Source: Gloeophyllum trabeum ATCC 11539 (taxonomy: Eukaryota; Basidiomycota; Agaricomycetes; Gloeophyllales; Gloeophyllaceae). From it: a DNA stretch of 64,000 bases. The notes beneath the pieces are model-generated. The model ran no database searches. It saw nothing but the letters and a program-made list of their open reading frames with translations, and was not told the origin of the DNA. Positions within the stretch are counted from its first letter, which is position 1; each line of letters opens with the position of its first letter. A program made the translations under genes and the position numbers. The stretch is from positions 110,891-174,890 of the forward strand of contig NW_006920419.1 in assembly GCF_000344685.1 (NCBI RefSeq), in the 5' to 3' direction. This document shows, piece after piece, positions 9,714-22,200 of this stretch.

Positions 9714-10612
9714 GTATTGCGCTTTGCACCCTACTTGCTATTGCTTGTATCATTATGGATCGACATGGACTGGTCGCAAAAAGCAAGGTGCGAATCTGTA
9801 GCATACTAGGCAATTTCCAGCTCATTCGACTTACTCCCCTCTCATTTCAATCCGATGTGGCTCTTTCTTCCCTCTTGGTTCTCGCCAATTGCTGTTCCGG
9901 CAGGTGCGCAGCGTGCGCTTGGACTAAGGGCGCTCGTCACAGCACATACATCACACTAAGTTTGTCCTTAACCTTCGTCCAATCTTGCAAGCACGATCCG
10001 ATCCATGACACAGCTCTATGGGCGGATAAGATTGGATTCCTGTGTTTTCGAGAAACCCGGTCCTCATTTCAAGTTGATTATTGCTTTACGACAGAGCAGA
10101 CGGTCATTAACTACACCAGGTTGCTAACACCGTCTTTTACTGCGTTACCCTCATGCACGGTACGTATACTCGTCCTTTCCTTTACAGCACGCTCCTCCCT
10201 CTTCTGACTGCACTTTTCTGTTTCTCCTCGCGACCTCAGACCAATCCATCCTGGGCTCCTTGAACTCGTCCGAACATTCCTCCCTCGCGGTCTGATCCTG
10301 TCCGAAAGCTTAACAGTCACGTGACCCAACACGAGGAGCGGAGCTCTGCGCAGTGCGACAGATCCAGTATCACAATGTGCGCCCTACGTCCTCGTGCCCG
10401 GGCGTCCCTCGACCGCTGCAGTACATATGGGGGCGATGAGGTCAGTTTTCTGGCGCCCGAGCGTGCTTTTCTCGAACGTCATCCACCTGCCTCGACCGTC
10501 CGACTTGCAGAGCTCGAGCACTGCCCTTGGCTTGTTATACATATAGTGCTTCTCCGGCCGACGCTTCTGCTGCTCGGCGATCGCTGTCATTTCCTCGGAC
10601 TGGACTATTAGG
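9714..10612. other. Spacer between the array and the GH16 gene
   Basis: A 165-codon open frame crosses 9710-10207, but it has no recognisable motif and a composition unlike the neighbouring genes, so I do not call it. The last 250 bp should hold the promoter of the GH16 gene. I see no clear TATA box. Confidence 0.5.
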
Positions 10613-12193
10613 ATGAGACGGAACATGTTCTCGCTGCTGTGGTTTCTGGGCGCTGCCTCCGCGTACGACCTTGTCCATGACTATTCGGGCGAAAGCTTCT
10701 TCGACGGCTGGGATTTCTACGGGAGCTGGGATAACCTCACTCTCGGTACGTCTCCAACGTATGCTAATCCTCGAAAAATAGTGTGCTGATGGACGTGTCG
10801 CTTCGCAGGCGACGTATGGTGGCTGGACCGACAGGACGCGATGCAGCAGGGACTCGCGCAGGTGAATAGCGCAGGGCGGGCGGTGTTGAAGGTGGACAAT
10901 AGCTCGAATGTGGCGTACAACCAAAAACGCAACTCTGTGAGCATTCGTCTACCTGCGCAGGCCTTGTCAGGGAATTAACGTCGCGACATACGGGTTAGGT
11001 GCGCATCACCACGCAGGCGTCTTACGGCGTGGGGAGTCTCTGGATCATCGACCTCGTGCACATCCCGTATGGATGCTCCGTGCGTCCCCTCCCTTCCACT
11101 CCACCTACTCTCCCTAACCCTAACCCTTCCTCCAGGTCTGGCCGGCGTTCTGGACTAAAGGCCCCCTCTGGCCAAACGACGGGGAGATCGATATCATCGA
11201 GGCCGTGAACGTGATGCCGAACAACCAGATGGCGCTGCACACGCTGCCGGGGTGCTTCCACCCGGGCCCGGGGCAGCCGAACGTCGAATCGGGCGCGCCG
11301 AACGAGGCGGACTTGGATTGTAGTATCGCGGCGGGTTGCGTGGTTGCGGAGACGAAGCCGAATAGCTTCCTCACCGGGTTTGCCGAGGCGGGTGGGGGCG
11401 TGTGGGCGACGCAGTTTGATGTTTCGGGGGTGTAGTGAGTGTTCGTGACTCTCTTGTGTGCTTGTGCTGATATGGGTTGGGCAAAGTATATGGTTTTGGA
11501 GTGTGCGTGCACCCTGCCTGCATGTCAATATCGACCTCTGAATGCTATGACTCCAGAGACCGGACGTGCCCGCGAGCATCACGCACGCCACCGCAAACTC
11601 GTCCATCACGGACCTCTCGCAGTGGGGCGCGCCGAGCGCGAGCTACCCCGCCTCGAGCTGCAACATCACCGAGTTCTTCACCGCGCAGCAGTTAGTGCTG
11701 GATATCACGCTTTGCGGGAACTGGTACGTCCTCCTTACCTGTCTTTAGCTCGACTCTTCCTCACTATGGTTTACAGGGCGGGGATACCACCCGTGTACGA
11801 CCCAACGTGCGCCAGCCAGGGACCGACGGGCCTCTGCGTGCGTCTCCACTCCCTTCCGCTCCTCTCCTCGCCTTTTTGCTGACTTGTGCGCAGTACAACG
11901 ACAACGTCGTCGGGCCCGGCAGCCCCAAGTACGACAACGCGTACTTCGAGATCAACTACGTGCGCGCGTACACCACCGGTGGGGCCGTGCCCACCCCCAC
12001 TCCCACTCCCACCACGCAGACGGGGGACGGGTACGCGGTGCCGGGGGCGTCGTCGAGTACGACTAGCTCGCCGAGTGTGAGCGCGTCATATACGCCACCG
12101 CAGGCGAATTATGCTGGTGCGGGGGCGGGCATTGGGTGTGGTGTGGTGGGTGTTGCGGTGGCGCTTGGGTTGGGTGTGATGTTGGTTTTGTGA
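10613..12193 (+). CDS. GH16 beta-glucanase, probably GPI-anchored
   Basis: Glycoside hydrolase family 16, the laminarinase / endo-1,3(4)-beta-glucanase type, acting on beta-1,3-glucans of the cell wall. Eight exons fit: 10613-10745, 10809-10936, 10999-11079, 11136-11434, 11487-11502, 11557-11723, 11777-11836, 11894-12193. A signal peptide is seen (FSLLWFLGAASA). The catalytic motif is NDGEIDIIEAV, in which the first Glu is the nucleophile and the last Glu the acid/base. VWPAFWTKGP and a Cys-rich middle are typical. The 16-nt fifth exon supplies IWFWS, joining FDVSGVY to RPDVPASI as expected for the family. The C-terminus is Thr/Pro/Ser-rich, then a hydrophobic tail (VVGVAVALGLGVMLVL), which suggests a GPI signal. 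Possible roles are wall remodelling or glucan recycling. Confidence 0.93.
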
Positions 12194-12570
12194 TTCTTAT
12201 GACCGAAGAGGTGATGATTATCTTATGGCAATTGACGATTGACGATGCTAGATTGAACTCTTGAACATTTGCTTGCCTTGGGGACGCTTTGGGCTATGTA
12301 TGTACTGTATGTATGAATCACTTTACGGATGGACGTACGCGTCGTGTTGTAATGTCTGCCTGTACCACATAGCCATGCTACTAATGATTAGATACTGTAT
12401 CATCGTCTGCGTCCGGCAATCACACAGTTTACTTACAACTCATATGTTTTACTGCACTTAACGAGCCGCGGCGGGAGGAGGAGCGGGCGCCTAAACCCTC
12501 CGGCAACCTCCGAACCACCCACTCGGATAATTCGCTCGACGTTGCGGCCCTACGACCTGCAACCACCACC

Positions 12571-13138
12571 ATGGCATCCTAGTGCGTCCCCCTCGTTCTC
12601 TATCTTATTCACGTCTTTTTCACTAACTAATAATCAATATCTGAAATTTCCTGTCACACAATACGCAACTAACCAACTAACCCACTACCAAATTCAACTA
12701 AACCCAACAAAACTAACTGGACAAAACAGCACGATCCTCGGCCGCGCCGTGAAGAACGAGTACCTCGCGATCGGGACGCTGCTGGGCACCGCCGCACTCG
12801 CGCTCGGTGCGACGGGCGGGAAGAAGGACGCGCCCAAGGATGTGAAGGAGGCGGTCAAGTTCGAGAGCAGCTCAAAGTGCGTTTGCGTTTCTCGTCCTCT
12901 TCTTCTGTCCCTTCTACTCTCCCCTACTTTCCTTTCCTCAACCTTATTTGTCATCTGCGGAATTCTATGCTGACGAGATTACTGCACGGGTCTTCTGTTG
13001 TTGTGAACGCAGAGAGGAAGCAGACTTGTACGTCCCCCCGCCCCATGCTGCTCACTCACGCCGGTCATCAACGACTGACACAGGATGGACAGCATCAAGA
13101 AGTACATCGAGGAGGCAGAGAAGGACGCGAAGCACTGA
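12571..13138 (+). CDS. ATP19: ATP synthase subunit k (Atp19 type)
   Basis: A small inner-membrane subunit of the mitochondrial F1Fo-ATP synthase, linked in yeast to dimer formation. Four exons in phase: 12571-12581, 12730-12876, 13013-13027 and 13084-13138, giving 75 aa. The start is MASYTILGRAVKNEYLAIG, then one membrane segment (TLLGTAALALGATGG), then a charged Lys/Glu-rich tail (SIKKYIEEAEKDAKH). Yeast Atp19 has the same plan: a short N-terminus, an LAIGT motif, one membrane span and an acidic-basic tail of similar length. The first exon is only 11 nt and the third 15 nt. Assignment is by pattern and length. A different small mitochondrial membrane subunit is the alternative. Confidence 0.8.
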
Positions 13139-13545
13139 TTGTTGGCTCGCGTGCTGCTGCTTGTGTTCCACTGTATTAGACGGAATGGATCCGCATCACG
13201 ATGCTGAGAATACACTGTTTTTTCTTTTCAAAATGTCTTGCTGAGTGCGGTCCTTCCACGAATAACAGTGTGCAAGGCCACCAGACCCTCAGGGTACGGT
13301 CGCGAAATGGGTAACTTGCAGGGCATTCGAGCCCGTGCCGGTGGCTCTTGGACAGTCGAATATTGCACTTACATGGGGCGAGAAACACCTACATAAATCC
13401 GTTCGAGCAGACGCAGTAGCTGTACCGTAGCCTTTTGTTATACATGATATTATTTTGCAGAAGGGGAAGCCCGAAGCTATCGCCTTAATTCGTCCAAGTC
13501 GCTTAGCGTAACGCAGCAGTCCATGCCTAGCTACCAACAACCGTG

Positions 13546-15011
13546 ATGCTCACCGTCGCGCCCTCCTCTCCTTTCCACTCTCCTTCGTCGTCTGCCATGG
13601 ACGCTGCAGTCTCTCCTTTTCAGTCTCGGCCCCTGCGCACAGTCGCGGGCCCGAAGCCGCTGCACCTCGCTTCCCCGTCGACACCGATCTCGAAATATAA
13701 CTCGGGCCCGGTAACGGCCCCGCTGACCCCCATCTCGCCCGCGCCCAAGTCCGCGCGGAGACAGTCATCCATATCCTACTTTTCCTCCAATAATGTCAGT
13801 GAACGCGAGCAGGAGTCGCCGTCGCTGAGCAGGAGCCGGTCGGTAGGCGTCGGACAGAAGGGCGATAGAAGGAGCACGGGCTCGCTCGTGCAGGACCGTG
13901 GCCCGCTCACGCTCGTCGAAAAGTGCGTTCATTTCATCCCATCCGATACGCTAAACCGAACTAAAGCGCACTGCGCCACCCAGGCACGCCGACCTCCTGC
14001 ACTTTATCGCGCAGAAAGAGTCCAAGTGCCTCGAGCTGCGCTCCGCGCTCGCAAAGGAGGAGGAGGAGCTCGTCGCGCTCAAGCGCAAGTGGGAGCGCAT
14101 CGTGCACCGCGGGCTCCAGCGCGCGTCTTTGCCTCCTTCCTCCCCTGCTTCTCCACTGGCTGAGGGCCCGGCGTCCCCGGCGTTGAGGAGAGGCCACTCG
14201 CTGCGCGAGTCGACGTCTTCCACGTCCACGTATGCCACGACCGCGACGACGAGCAGCGGGAGTAACAGGCTCTCGCAGAGCTCTGCGTCGAGCCTCGGCG
14301 AGGTCGACGAGGATAACACCGTCACCGTGCGCCCCTCCGTCTTTGCTTTCCCCCCACTTTACTAACACACATGTGTCCGTATGTAGCTCTCGTACCCCTC
14401 CGCCAAGACGCTCCGCCGGCGCTCGAAAGAACATCCCGCCAGCCCCAATACACCCAACACGCCCAGCACCGCGAGCAACTCCAAGCCAAAGCATAGCAAA
14501 AGAGCAAGCGTAAGCCTGAACGCGGGCGCGCTGCCCCCGCCGTCGATACCGGGCATCGCGACGCTCTGGGCGGGCAGCGTGGGGAGCGTGGGCAAGCGGT
14601 GGGAGGAGATTCAGCGGGGGGAGACGTGAGTGCTTTTGCTCTTGCCACCTTTCCTGGTTCTCTCATGTTGGCGTAGTGATGCTGACCGAGACACCCAGGT
14701 TCACGAAATCCCAAAGACGCGCGTCCACGCTCCTCTCGGACGTCTTCGCCGCACTCGCATCGCCCTCCTCGCCCGCTTCGTCCTTCCCACCACCTGCCTC
14801 TCCCGTGCCTCCCTCCCCCCTACCCCCCTCGCAGCTGCCCTCATCAGTCTCGCGCTCGACGTCAGGTACCAGTACCTCGTTACTAGACGACGACGGCGAC
14901 GGGGTCGGCGCGGGGCTGGGGAGCGTCATGACGCCTGACACGAAGCCCGCGGTCAAGTCTGTGGTCAGTGCTGGGAAGAAACTAGAGGATGAGGAAGAGT
15001 GGAATTGGTGA
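13546..15011 (+). CDS. Ser/Pro-rich coiled-coil protein, DUF4048-like
   Basis: Four exons in phase: 13546-13922, 13984-14326, 14387-14625, 14699-15011, about 425 aa. The N-terminus is disordered and Ser/Pro-rich. The second exon opens with a conserved-looking helix (HADLLHFIAQKESKCLELRS, then ALAKEEEELVALKRKWERIV), probably a short coiled coil. Farther on come IPGIATLWAGSVGSVGKRWE and a C-terminal tail ending EDEEEWNW. This plan matches the fungal DUF4048 proteins as I remember them; no function is known for them. No membrane segment or catalytic motif is visible. An in-frame ATG at 13597 could also be the start. Confidence 0.75.
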
Positions 15012-15464
15012 TGCTGTTTACGCGGTACTGCTTTCGGTTGTTTGTCTAGCCATAGTGAGGAGCGGTGCGAGGGTGACGCTTAAGAGTCGAGGTGTGTGTA
15101 ATGAATTTATGACGGCCCGCTGTGTTCTACGTTCGATGTTCGTTGTTTGTTTGGATTTGCTGACTTACTTATTTACGTCTGGCATCTGGAATCCGCATAT
15201 TGTACGCATTTTTGGTATTTAAACCCCAAAGGCTGATAGTGCATGCTTTCATTCCCTCAATATCCTGCAAGTATAATAACAATCATGACCGTATACTCTG
15301 GTTCCCGCCACTTGGCGCGGAGTCGCCGCCGGAGACTGCGGAGTCCGCCTGGACCATCTCGTCCGGATATGGAGTGGGTGCTACTCGATTCGGATATGTC
15401 TAGCTTCGACGGAGGATGGTGAAGCAAAGGAAGTGTCAAAGATGTTTGCCTCATCCAGGGACCT

Positions 15465-15472
15465 TATATAAA
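15465..15472 (+). promoter_or_regulatory. TATA box
   Basis: TATATAAA, about 110 bp before an ATG at 15579. The same motif lies 77-98 bp before the FHA and adenosylhomocysteinase starts in this window. Confidence 0.5.
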
Positions 15473-15578
15473 GAGAGGACAGAGGTGGGACTTTCCAACA
15501 AATGTTTCCCTTCAACCACCACCACCCACTCGACTGAGTCTACCTCAACCCTTCTCCTCGCACTAACCGGCTCGTGCC

Positions 15579-15753
15579 ATGTTTGTCCTCAGTTACCACA
15601 GGGGAGCACAACGAGGGCTGATATTGGGATATCCCTTTATTCTGAAGGGTCTGACCGGTGAAAGGTAAGTTCCTAGTACTTACTGTACAAGTTAGCTCGC
15701 TCCGGTTTTGGTGGCTGCATACACTGAGAGCTCGGATCCGCAGAGGTAAATAA
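15579..15753 (+). CDS. Possible 31-aa spliced gene
   Basis: Downstream of a good TATA box and a C-rich leader, ATG 15579 opens MFVLSYHRGAQRGLILGYPF and so on, up to a strong AG|GTAAGT donor at 15664. An acceptor CCGCAG at 15741-15743 leads to a stop after three codons (15753), giving 31 aa. The promoter and splice signals are good, the coding evidence is weak. It may instead be a non-coding transcript or the 5' end of a gene whose other exons I did not find. No family recognised. Confidence 0.3.
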
Positions 15754-16459
15754 GTAGATTCTTGCACTGATCCCAATATCCATGTACTTACTTCTCACTC
15801 GAAGCCTACTCCTTGGTCGTTCATAATCAAGTTCCTCCCAACTTTGATCTCAACCAGGTTGAGACTCATTTACCAGTGAGTTCAAGTCTGAAAAGTTACT
15901 CATCCAGATTCTGTTTTGTGTTCAGAGTCCGTCAGCTCATCAATCCAGAGGCTTGCAGTGTCGGAGGTCCGCGCCCCTGATGACTGCTGGCACCCGCACC
16001 GACGACTGACCGACCTTCCATATCCGAAATGGATGCCGAGTCCCCTTCTTGTGCAGGACCTCACAGAGATAGCCATGAGGCTGCTACGAAGACCCAGACG
16101 CGCACGCCGCCTCCCTAGACGTAACCCTTCTCCGACCCCGCCCTTGACGCTCATTGCCAGCGCGAACGACCCTGTGGGAGCAAAGGCAGTGTGCTCTAAC
16201 TCTATCTCCCGACTATTAACGCCTTCCGCGTCTGACCTCGCTGGCTGTCCGAGGCCTATGGGCGATTGGCGTTTAGCACAACGAATCCCGTCCTGGAGAC
16301 TGTGAAAGCGTCCGTGCCTGCTTCAAATCGGGGTTCTGGTACGTGTATCACTCATCGCCTTGTCCACTACACCTTGTATCTAATCTAACAACATCTGGAC
16401 TTGTATACTTATACTCTCTCACCTCCAGCACCCATCCGCCCCATCCGCATGCGCCCGCG
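15754..16459. other. Intergenic segment
   Basis: No gene is supported. Short frames on both strands lack motifs. The last 100 bp is probably leader of the next gene. Confidence 0.5.
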
Positions 16460-18978
16460 ATGTCCTACGTGACCCAGCAGCAATACCACCAGCTCGCCGC
16501 GCGCGCGCCCCCGCCCAACTGGTCCGGGCCCTGGCCGCCGCCCGTGGGCAGCGGTCCCTGGCCCCCCGGCTTCCCTGGCCCGCCCCCGCCTCCACCCGGC
16601 GTCCCCGTCAACGCGCAGTCGTGGCAGCGCGGCCAGTGGGTGTTCAACCCCGCGTTCCGCGCGCATGTTGCGCCCCAGATGCCCGCGAACTTTGCGCAGT
16701 GGGCGCACTTTGGCTTCGCCCAGCAGGGACAACAGGCGCAGGCGCAGAGCTATAACCCGTACAAGAGGGTGCCGAAGCAGCCCGACCCGAGCTATTGGAG
16801 CACGGAGCTGAAGGATAATGGGTTGGGCTTGGAGAACATGCACATACGGTACGTACTCTGGTCGGTGCTCTCAGATCACGGCTCACTGGGATGTAGGAAT
16901 GAGTCGGCAGAGCTGCACGCGCCGAACACGCCCTGGACGTGGGCGCCGCGCGAGCTCGAGCAGCCGTCGTCCGCGCGAGAAGGCCTCCCGCCTGCGAGGC
17001 GTGCGTCGGACTACGCATCCGCCTCTACCTCTTCCTCCACCCAGCCCTCGACCTCGCAATCAAACCAACCCCGCGACCACCGCAGGCAGAACTCCGAGCC
17101 CCCCGACCCCGCGCGCACGACGGCCGCCTCCAACTCCAGGACCAGCTCCCTCAGCCGACACGGCTCGCTCGACCGCCGAGACGGACACGGAAACCACCAC
17201 CACCACAAGAAGGAGAAGGAGCCGGACGTGTTCACGGCGAAGCGCGAGCTGCAGCCGACGTTCTCGCCGAGCATCGTGCGCACGCCCGAGTACTATCGCA
17301 CGCGGCCGTCCTCGCCCACGTCCAACACTCGTTCTGCGACTGGGAGCTTGCGGAGCATACCGGAGACGCCGACGAGGGGCGCGCCGCTGAGGGCCAGCGC
17401 TACTGTGCCTGCTATCTCCACCTCGGGGTTGGGGGGTACGGGGAGTATGAGTAATATCACGAACGCGGCGAGCTTCACCGAGGAGCCCGCGGGCCTGCTG
17501 AGCCCACTCGTGGGCGCGACGCCGCGGGTGGCGACGCTCGATCAGGCGATGCGGCGTGAGGAAGAGCGCGAGAGGTATGGGTCGAGTTCGGGGACACAGC
17601 AGGAGAGGGAACGATATGGCTCTAGCTCTAGCTCGCAGCAACATCAGGAGCGGGAGCGAGATCGGGATAGGGACCGGTATGGGAGTAGCTCGCGCGCTGC
17701 GGAGACCAACTCCCGACAGTATTCCAGCTCAAGCTCAAGCTCGACTGTACGTCCTTCGGACACGCAGTACTCCAGCTCGAGTTCCCGTCCTTCAGACACG
17801 CAGTACTCCAGCTCGGGGACGACCGCGCGGCCTTCAGACTCGTATAGTTCTTCTACCGCGCGTGCGACGGATACTCATCGGCCCCGCACTACCTCTACTT
17901 CCCAGCCGCAATACAGTAGCGCAAGTTCCCGCGACCAGAAGCAGTCGAGCTCGCGTGCGGCGGAGCAGCAGTACTCCGCGTCGCGTTCGACTGACCAGCC
18001 GAAGTACAGCAGCAGCAGTTCGCAGCAATATTCCTCCTCGCGTTCTACAGAGCAGCCATACTCCAGTTCGCGTGCTACAGAACAGCCATACTCCGGTTCG
18101 CGTTCCTCAGAAGTGCCATACTCCAGTTCGCGTTCGACGGACCAGCCAAAGTATAGCAGCAGTTCGCAGCAATACTCTTCCTCACGTTCCGCAGAGCAGC
18201 CAAAGTACACCACCGGCTCGCACCACCACACCGTCGACGCGCACTACACCGGCTCGAGCTCCCGCTCCGCGGACCCGCCGTACACCACGGGTGGTGCGCG
18301 GCCCATCACGCGGCACCACTCCGAGCCGGCCGTCTCGCCGCCGCCTGGGATACCCGCGCGCTCGCCCGCGCAGATGCAGGTGTCGCCCGGCGTGCGGAGT
18401 ATATACTCGCAGCGCTCGGACAGCTCGGGGAGCACGAGCACGAGCACGAGCGGTAGCGGCGCGCCGATTTATTCGAGGCCGCGGGAGGCGTACTCGATGT
18501 CAAGACCGGAGACGCGGGCACAGGTGCAGTCGTACTCGCAGCAGTCGAGGGCCCCGACGACGCAGCCACAGTCGTACTCTCAGCCGGAGACGAGGAGCCA
18601 GGCGCAGACGCCATCACAATCACAAATGCAGCAGCCGCCGTCGTCGCAGTCACAGTCCCAGCGGAGACGCGTGCGCAAGGGCTACTGGAACCGCCGCGGG
18701 GACTACCTCACGCCGGACATGTACATCGTCTACGCGCCGCACGACCGCGCGAACCCGCCCGACCTGAAAGACTACCCCGCGGAGGGCGAGGGGTACCTCG
18801 ACCACGAGGGGCGCTTCGTGCCGTACGATGCGTCGCGCCAGGAGCTACCAGAGAGCATACCGCTAAGGGGGCAGCCGCCCAGGATCCCGTATGATCGGGT
18901 ACGTCTGCCACGAGTTCCGTTCTGGTTGCATTGTGTGCTTACCCGATTGTTTAGTTTGTACAGTATACGTATGTGTAG
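16460..18978 (+). CDS. Disordered Ser/Tyr/Gln-rich protein with conserved C-terminal motif
   Basis: The start at 16460 (MSYVTQQQYHQLAARAPPPN) is preferred over the upstream in-frame ATG, because the sequence before it looks like leader. A 48-bp intron at 16849-16896 is a multiple of three and has no stop, so it reads through in silico. The second exon ends at 18898, and a short last exon (18955-18978) adds FVQYTYV. The N-terminus is Pro/Gly/Trp-rich. The middle is a long degenerate repeat of YSSSRSTEQP-like units (about 17,700-18,250). The C-terminus holds a compact motif, VRKGYWNRRGDYLTPDMYIV to DYPAEGEGYLDHEGRF. I do not recognise a named family. It is probably a basidiomycete-specific, largely unstructured protein. 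Confidence 0.8.
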
Positions 18979-19273
18979 CCGTCCGTGTATGCATTATCTG
19001 TCACACCACCAACACCAACCCACCAAGTTTCGAGACTCGGACTGCAATTGTTTATCGGGATCGGTTCTTGTCTTTTTTATGTGTCTCTCTATCAACGTGC
19101 CTATATATCAAAGAAGACGCTGTACGAGTACAAATGCAAGCTACAAGCACAACTGTAATATACATTCCAGAATATATCTCTTGTTGTACACGATCTCTCC
19201 TTTATATGCTGCGACGACTTCCACGTCGAGATCAATGTCCGAAACGATGTGGAAAGAAACGGTAAGTGCGGCA

Positions 19274-22200
19274 TCAGACACCGATACCCCCGTGTTTTGC
19301 TCGCATGTGATCGTAGACGCCTTCCCCTCTGACAAACGTCTTTAGACATACCCAGCAGATGTGGGACTGGCACACAGAACACATCATGTGGTTGCACCCG
19401 TCCACCTTCTCGATAGCTGTCTTGCACTTTGGGCAATTCTTCACGTCATGTCCCGCTCGCCACAGAGCGAACTCGGGCTCGAGCCCCGCCTTGTGCTCCG
19501 CGCACGACATGCCTTCATGGTGCTCGACGTGGCAATGGGCGCATATCCTCCGCAGGCAGCGCGGGCACTGTAACACCGTGTCTGGTGGGCCACTGCGGTA
19601 CACCTCTTCGCAGTCGGGCCCGGGACACCATTTGTATTCTTCGGGATGGGTAAAGACGTGCGCGGTGAAGGCTGCGGCAGCCAGCTCCTCCAGCTCGTCC
19701 GAGGTCAGCACCTCGCGAGCGACCGCGACGGGGATGCGGCAGGTGCATGAGCCCTCGTCGCCCAGGCAAGTCATCGGGAACGACCGACCTTCCACAGCTG
19801 CTGAGAAATAATTCGAGAGGCAAACTTTACACCAAGCGTGTCCGCAGCGGAGGACGATTGGCGCAATCGGCTCGTCCAAGCATACAGGGCATTCGGAAGT
19901 GCTCGAAGCCCTTATTGGGCCCGTTGAGTGGAGGGCTTCCTGTACAGCAACCCGCACCAACTCGGAGGCGCTATCACCTCTGACCACCACAGCCGGTGAT
20001 GCGTAGTCCACGGAAAGGTTCTCTTGACCGATCTTCTGCTGGAGCAAAGGTAGGTTGCATTTCACGAACCGTCCAATCAGTCTCCTTGGTATTGGGATAC
20101 GCAGTGTCTTGCAGCGACGTAGTTCCTCTATCCGCTCGAGAACCGCTCGTTTAACTTCCTGTCTCTTGGAAGGAGACGCGAATATAGTGATCCTCCTTTT
20201 CCGTTTACAGCACTGAATCCTGACGTCCGGGTACGTTTCCTGCAGCTTAAATAGGAACTCGCTTCCGGCATGATTGGCAAAGAAGGGGTCCCAGACATAC
20301 TGTCCATCCTCCTTCATGACTTCACCTCGGAGCAGGCGCTCGAAGCCATATTTCAGATTGCTGAGACTCTTCAAATCAGATCCATGTAGTTCCACATCCA
20401 CAGTGTATGGTGTTTCCTGCGAGATCTCAATCGTATTCTTAGGGTCGTCGCTTCCAGACGTTGTACGCAGGTCTTCGATGTCCGCCTGCAGCACCTTGAA
20501 GATGTCTGAACCCACAGTATAAGCGACATATTGCAGGTGTTCGACAGACATAGAGACGCTCTCCAGTCCTTCAATGGGTTGTGCTGGATCGATGAAATGA
20601 TCGCGTGCTACCTTCGCAGAAGGCGCATCGCGAAAGTACGCTTGGACGTAAACTTTTCCGTCTCTGTAGGGTGCCGGAGTCTGGTAAAAGGATACCAAGT
20701 GTCCTAGATTTTGTAGTTCCCGACGAATAATCCCAGCCACCTGTGTGGCCGATGGGGTTCTCTCGGCCTGATGCATTGTGTCGTCAGGCTGTCCAAAGTT
20801 TTCGAGGTAGGTTACCTTCAGATCAGTCGGCATACCCCGGAAGGCGACAGTGACGGCACCGAGCACAGGAGTGCCATCATGTATGGATGCCCTTATGGCC
20901 TTTCCCCACCTCTTGTCCCTCTCGGCGGCCCCTATGGCATTTTGTGCCTCACTGAGAGTCGCATATCCCGCATAACCTGTCCAGCTCGGTGCATCCCAAG
21001 TGAACAGTAGACCAGTATCTCTGATCTCGGCCCGTCCAGATTTCATGTTGTTCGGGGGCGTCCGAGCGTATATGACCGTGTCCAGTATTTCAGCACCGTT
21101 CAATACGGCAACTGCCTCCGCCGCTTGCCTCGTATCATTGAAGCGGGCTCGGAAAGACATCGTTGTTTGATGGTTCCGGTCAAAACTTTTATGAAGCTCG
21201 CGAACGACTCCAAAGGGGCTGAGAATTTCCTGCACTTGACTATCTTCTGTACCTCGAGGTACGTTGCTTAAGATGACCCAGTAGGACTCGAAGGAAGTCC
21301 ACACATCTTCCACGATGAATCCTGGACCAAAGCGCACTTTCGTCGAATTGAAGACGATGATATTTTCAACATCTGATGCCTCACCCTAGTGACGGAACGT
21401 TCAGAAAAAGATTCTCCTGACAGACAGCGTGAACCAACACACCAGGCTATAAACTCGAGACGGTTCGGTACTGTCCTCCGGCGTACTGGATGTAGCGCGC
21501 GGGGATCGCTGATCGTCAACGCGTGCAGATCGAGAGGCCCTCCGTCCGTCAGGTCCGTGCTTCTGAAGTGAAACGTCAGGTGGTCGGTTTCGCACGTCTT
21601 CCTGTTGTGCAAGACGTTAAGTAGAGTCAAGGGTGACAGTTTCCCAAGGAAGACTACCTTCAAAGGGGGAGGTACGGCACAACAATTCGCAACGTCACCA
21701 TGCGACAATTTACCGTGGGGGGCCAGCGCCTGACTTTTTTTCTTCGGTAACCGTACATTGAAGGGAACGCGCTCGAACTCCACTGTGCCCCTAAGCCCGA
21801 CACTGGTCGTCGCGAAACTGTCTCCGGACTGTGCATCGGTCGTACCTTGGGCCGGCCAAGTCTGTATATCGATAGCATCATCAGTAACTCGCAGTCCAGA
21901 TTGTGCTGCCTTCCTAGAAGGCTTGTGTCGACGGCGCATCGGAGCCTTCCCTATAGGCAACTTAACTCCGAAAGTCTGCTCAGCGGTCGATGCCACTGAT
22001 ACTTCTGTTATCGAGTTTACAACAGGCATCTGATGCTCAAGGGCTTCCGTTTGGCCGCTGACAGTATGTGCCTCGTCCTCTCGAGGAACGGATCGAACTT
22101 CAACTGGGCAGGAGGCGGGCGCAGGCGTCGGGCAGTTCTGACTCACCATCGTCTCCCTTCGGATGGGCACTCGTGAGCCGCCAAGTGTTTCCGACACCTG

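Noticed and set aside
9710..10207. 165-codon plus-strand open frame
   Set aside because: No motif, no homology pattern, no promoter; it overlaps the 3' flank of array copy 7.
11112..11127. CCCTAACCCTAACCC, telomere-like repeat
   Set aside because: Only about two and a half units, inside a pyrimidine-rich intron end of the GH16 gene; not a telomere or a meaningful interstitial tract.
18899..19345. Read-through extension of the long frame starting at 16343
   Set aside because: The conserved part ends at a GTACGT donor. The extension is Cys/Ser-rich noise overlapping the 3' end of the RBR gene.
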